Shown here in pieces: positions 6,856 through 9,042 of a DNA stretch of 9,042 nucleotides; position 1 is the stretch's first letter; each line of letters begins with the position of its first letter. This stretch comes from Gammaproteobacteria bacterium. GTDB taxonomy: Bacteria > Pseudomonadota > Gammaproteobacteria > Pseudomonadales > Pseudohongiellaceae. The stretch lies in contig PBHS01000042.1 in NCBI GenBank assembly GCA_002719575.1, positions 1 to 9,042 of the forward strand. Direction: 5' to 3'. The notes under the pieces are model-generated. The model was given only the letters and a program-made list of their open reading frames with translations. It made no database searches and had not been told where the DNA came from. Position numbers and translations under genes: made by a program.

Positions 6856-7853
6856 GGGCGGTTTCCCAATGCTCTCTGCATGACCTCATGCTGGATGCTC
6901 ATCATGTGACCGATTGATCGTCGCCAATAGTCAGCGTTGTGCCGACCGCGAGATTGCATATAGTCGAACGGAACATCATTGACCATGAGTATTTGAGCTA
7001 ATTCTTTAGCCTCTGAAATCAACCCGTCCTCTGTACCGGAATCCAGATAGATATGGGGCATTTTGCTCTTTGGCACTTTATAAATGATCGAAAAAGGGTC
7101 ATAGGCTCGCGCCTGCTCAGGGGTCGAGAAAGCCCTACCCTTCGGATTACGCTCCTGTTGGGTGCTTAATCCAGGAATAGCAATCAGATCGGCAATACTT
7201 GCATCAGCCTGGGCAAATCGCGCGGAATTTTCTTCCTCCACCGTCCTCGGATTCTCCATTGCACCCACGGTAAGTCGCGCCGCCTGTGCTCGCGCAAAAC
7301 TGAGAGCACCACTCGTGCTACCAATCGAAATAAACTGATCGGGATGGCGCAAACCTAGGGCTAACGCTCCAAAGCCGCCCATCGACAAGCCCGACAAGGC
7401 CCGCCCTTGGCGCCGGGCCTCAGTGCGGTAATGCTCGTCTACGTAGCCAACAACGTCCTCAATGATATGATCTTCCCAGTTGTTGGTCTGGCCCTGTTCG
7501 CTGAACGCATAGTTGATATACCAACTGTTGCCTCCATCAGGCAGCACTAAGATAAGATCATTAAGTTTTCTTGCGTAATAAGCCGCTGACAAACTGCGGC
7601 CCCAAACGGTGTAATTCTGCAGATAGCCGTGCAGTAGATATAGCACCGGATATCGCTCGACTGACTCGGCATAATCCGGTGGCAGCACAATATCAAACTT
7701 CATCATGCGTCCCACGGCTGGACTGTAGAACTCGACGGTGCTCAAACCCTCCGGAGGCGAGGCGAGTCTGAGTTCAAGCTCCTGCGCAAAAACGCTCGCT
7801 TGAAAACAAACGCTCAGCAAAAATGTCAGTCTCCCGAATTTTTGACCCAACAT
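6852..7853 (-). CDS. Secreted esterase (alpha/beta hydrolase, esterase D/antigen 85-like family)
   Basis: A 333-residue exported serine hydrolase that cleaves ester or thioester bonds. The signal peptide is MLGQKFGRLTFLLSVCFQAS followed by VFAQ, with cleavage near residue 23. The fold markers run in order: VLPPDY strand, YLLHGYLQNYTVW oxyanion loop (about 72-84), LPDGGNSWYIN (about 105-115), nucleophile elbow GLSMGGFGAL with Ser157, catalytic Asp276 in DSGTEDG, and catalytic His305 in GRHNADYW. All three catalytic residues are present. The start is uncertain: ATG at 7853 gives a typical signal peptide, while GTG at 7862 adds three residues (MRY), and neither has a clear ribosome binding site. 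It heads the five-gene run, just behind an extended -10 promoter, and its TGA overlaps the dioxygenase ATG. Its likely site of action is the periplasm or outside, unlike its cytoplasmic partners. The substrate is unknown. Confidence 0.92.
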   Translation of the reverse strand: MLGQKFGRLTFLLSVCFQASVFAQELELRLASPPEGLSTVEFYSPAVGRMMKFDIVLPPDYAESVERYPVLYLLHGYLQNYTVWGRSLSAAYYARKLNDLILVLPDGGNSWYINYAFSEQGQTNNWEDHIIEDVVGYVDEHYRTEARRQGRALSGLSMGGFGALALGLRHPDQFISIGSTSGALSFARAQAARLTVGAMENPRTVEEENSARFAQADASIADLIAIPGLSTQQERNPKGRAFSTPEQARAYDPFSIIYKVPKSKMPHIYLDSGTEDGLISEAKELAQILMVNDVPFDYMQSRGRHNADYWRRSIGHMMSIQHEVMQRALGNRP

Positions 7854-7893
7854 GTAGCGCACAATCAGTAATTAACAGCTCGATACCGGAGCG

Positions 7894-7902
7894 GTTATAG
7901 CA
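7894..7902 (-). promoter_or_regulatory. Extended -10 promoter for the five-gene run
   Basis: Minus-strand TGCTATAAC: a TG-n extended -10 with five of six consensus bases, no good -35. It predicts a start near 7887 and a leader of 25-34 bases to the esterase start. It closely resembles the TGCTATAGT upstream of the left-edge gene. The 11-base near-palindrome ACCGGAGCGGT (7885-7895) overlaps it and the predicted start and shares GCGGT/ACCG arms with the repeat at 144-159, which may hint at a shared regulator, but it is short. Confidence 0.4.
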
Positions 7903-7949
7903 CTTTTCAGGCACAGATAGTATCTTCAGAAAATCACTTGCTTGATCAG

Positions 7950-7960
7950 CCCTCGAAGGG
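7950..7960 (+). promoter_or_regulatory. Short hairpin containing the ribosome binding site of the NTF2-like gene
   Basis: CCCT-CGA-AGGG, with the AGGG arm serving as the Shine-Dalgarno sequence eight bases before the ATG at 7969. It fixes that ATG over the in-frame TTG at 7942. The four-base stem could mask the site, but it is weak and any control role is speculative. Confidence 0.3.
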
Positions 7961-7968
7961 AAAAGACT

Positions 7969-8496
7969 ATGCAAAGCACTAAGGTTCTCACAAATGAAAA
8001 ACTCAGCCAGAAGACCTTGCTGGACATAGCGCTGGCACTGACGATTTCCGTTGGCAGCGGATCAGCTCTCGCGCAAAGCTCCGACGAACAGGCAGTACTG
8101 AACACGGTCAACCAATTCTTTCAGGCGCTTGCTGAACGTGACCGCGCACTTCTTGCAAGCATCACGCTACCCGGATCCTTGAATATTTCAACGTCGATTT
8201 CCAGCACTGGGGCCGCTGAAATTCGGATTCAGAACTACAAACAACTGTTGGACAATCTCGGCGGAAAAGGGCCGTCCTTACTTGAACGAGCCTGGAGCCC
8301 TACTATTCTGATCAAGCGGGATATCGCCACTTTCTGGGCTCCCTATGACTTCCATGTCGACGGAGCTTTCTCCCACTGCGGAATCGACTCATTTCAACTT
8401 ATCAAGCGACAGGATCAGTGGTTTCTCACCAACCTTAGCTGGACCATTGAGCGTGATAACTGCGAAACCAGCCCTCTCGGCCCACCGGACTTTTGA
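7969..8496 (+). CDS. Exported NTF2-like / SnoaL-fold protein
   Basis: A 175-residue protein, the only plus-strand gene here. An extended n-region (MQSTKVLTNEKLSQK) leads into the hydrophobic segment TLLDIALALTISVGSGSALA and a likely cleavage near Ala35, so it is probably periplasmic. The rest fits the cone-shaped NTF2/SnoaL/DUF4440 fold: opening helix DEQAVLNTVNQFFQALAERD (39-58) and leucine-rich LLASITLP, then strands RDIATFWAPYDFHVDG (117-132) and a closing DSFQLIKRQDQWFLTNLSW pattern (140-158). Cys137 and Cys165 may form a disulfide. Family members range from ligand-binding proteins to isomerases; no catalytic residues can be assigned. It is divergently transcribed from the esterase operon (115 bases between the ATG starts), so the two may share control, and it converges on the thiolase-like gene 42 bases away. 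Confidence 0.82.
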   Translation: MQSTKVLTNEKLSQKTLLDIALALTISVGSGSALAQSSDEQAVLNTVNQFFQALAERDRALLASITLPGSLNISTSISSTGAAEIRIQNYKQLLDNLGGKGPSLLERAWSPTILIKRDIATFWAPYDFHVDGAFSHCGIDSFQLIKRQDQWFLTNLSWTIERDNCETSPLGPPDF

Positions 8497-8501
8497 CCCT
8501 G

Positions 8502-8529
8502 CTCGGCATGGCGCGAGAGTTGATGTTTT
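8502..8529 (+). terminator. Weak possible terminator between convergent genes
   Basis: In the 42-base convergent gap, CTCG (8502-8505) can pair with CGAG (8514-8517), followed nine bases later by a TTTTA run (8526-8529 plus A). The stem is only four base pairs and the T-run is not adjacent, so support is poor. Confidence 0.15.
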
Positions 8530-8538
8530 AGAGCCAAA

Positions 8539-9042
8539 TTATTGGGGCGTAAAAAGGTTAGTCTCACAGCCGAGCTCTTCTGCCGCACGCACACTTCCCA
8601 GACGGCCCACTTGGTCATGGGTCACAAACTTTTGAAGCAAAACTGGATTTGCCTCCGAATTCGCCAAAAACCGTTCATCGGTCGCTAAAAGGCGTCCGAT
8701 GATAATCGCTCTGTTCGGCTCGCCATTGTCAAAACCAATGGTATAGGCCTCAACGACTGCCTGCCCTGAAGGCCTCTCAGTAAAGCGAGGGTAATTCAGA
8801 GCATCTACCTCCAACTGTAGCGAATGTAAATCGGGCCGCTGCCAGGACTCGCAGTAAGGCTCACAGGAGTAAATCCCGCTAGCATGCTTGGTCAGATACC
8901 CTCCATTGGAAGTGACCAGACCGCAGGCCGTAGGCTCTTTTCGGAGCTGCTGCACCATGCTGGCAATGGCATGCATCGAGTAGTTGTTGCCTGGACCACC
9001 GAAAAACGGCAGCCCTCCAGTCACTGTCAGACCCCGTGGGTC
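8539..9042 (-). CDS. C-terminal end of a thiolase-like protein (acetyl-CoA acetyltransferase family, TLP1-type)
   Basis: The last 167 codons of a gene entering from the right; the frame is open to the edge (DPRGLTVTGG precedes any start), so this is a truncated gene and not a short one. It matches the C-terminal part of the thiolase superfamily group called thiolase-like protein type 1. The thiolase core end is VTGGLPFFGGPGNNY (visible residues 7-21) and TSNGGYLTKHASGIYS (44-59). A TLP1-type added C-terminal domain follows (about 76-167), with VVEAYTIGFDNGEPNRAIIIG, ERFLAN and LGSVRA. Where active thiolases have the GHP His and the CxG Cys, this protein appears to have Leu11 (GGLP) and a Ser-Asn-Gly-Gly loop, so thiolysis or condensation by the usual mechanism is doubtful. 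It is probably a CoA/acyl-CoA binding protein or a variant enzyme in fatty acid or sterol metabolism. It is convergent with the NTF2-like gene. Confidence 0.85.
   Translation of the reverse strand, partial: DPRGLTVTGGLPFFGGPGNNYSMHAIASMVQQLRKEPTACGLVTSNGGYLTKHASGIYSCEPYCESWQRPDLHSLQLEVDALNYPRFTERPSGQAVVEAYTIGFDNGEPNRAIIIGRLLATDERFLANSEANPVLLQKFVTHDQVGRLGSVRAAEELGCETNLFTPQ

Noticed and set aside
7942..7968. The longer NTF2-like form starting at the TTG at 7942
   Set aside because: The AGGG site and ATG at 7969 give a normal start, and the added residues would only lengthen the signal-peptide n-region.

Overview
The window looks like accessory chromosomal DNA from a free-living, probably aquatic, gammaproteobacterium. 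I infer this from secreted proteins with Gram-negative signal peptides, a ModF-like double ABC ATPase, a periplasmic penicillin-acylase family enzyme and a thiolase-like protein. The sequence does not fix the genus. No rRNA, tRNA, CRISPR array, insertion sequence or integrase is visible. Nearly everything is on the minus strand; one small gene near the right end is on the plus strand.

Reading the minus strand in the direction of transcription (right to left): (1) 9042-8539 holds the C-terminal end of a thiolase-like protein that appears to lack the usual catalytic His and Cys. It converges on (2) a plus-strand gene at 7969-8496 for an exported NTF2/SnoaL-fold protein. (3) From a divergent promoter region (7863-7968) a compact five-gene run begins: a secreted alpha/beta-hydrolase esterase (7853-6852), a phytanoyl-CoA-dioxygenase-like Fe(II)/2-oxoglutarate enzyme (6855-6016, ATGA overlap), a ModF-like tandem ABC ATPase (5988-4471), a possible 59-residue protein in what looks like a gap (4481-4302), and a formyltransferase (4305-3478, ATGA overlap). 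(4) After a 239-base spacer with promoter-like hexamers, a second unit begins: a two-ACT-domain protein (3238-2834) and, 32 bases later, a secreted penicillin-acylase family amidase (2801-372). (5) After a 278-base spacer, the first 31 codons of another exported protein (93-1) run off the left edge behind an extended -10 promoter.

The five-gene run is tightly packed, with two ATGA overlaps, an 11-base overlap and a 27-base gap, so it was probably built to be co-translated. Its chemistry (ester hydrolysis outside the cytoplasm, 2OG-dependent hydroxylation, N10-formyl-THF-dependent formyl transfer and an ATPase with no membrane partner) does not match a pathway I know. The most useful new points are this operon as a candidate small-molecule modification system, the tiny ORF bridging the ATPase and formyltransferase genes, and the degenerate first nucleotide-binding domain of the ATPase. 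That the run forms one pathway is inference.
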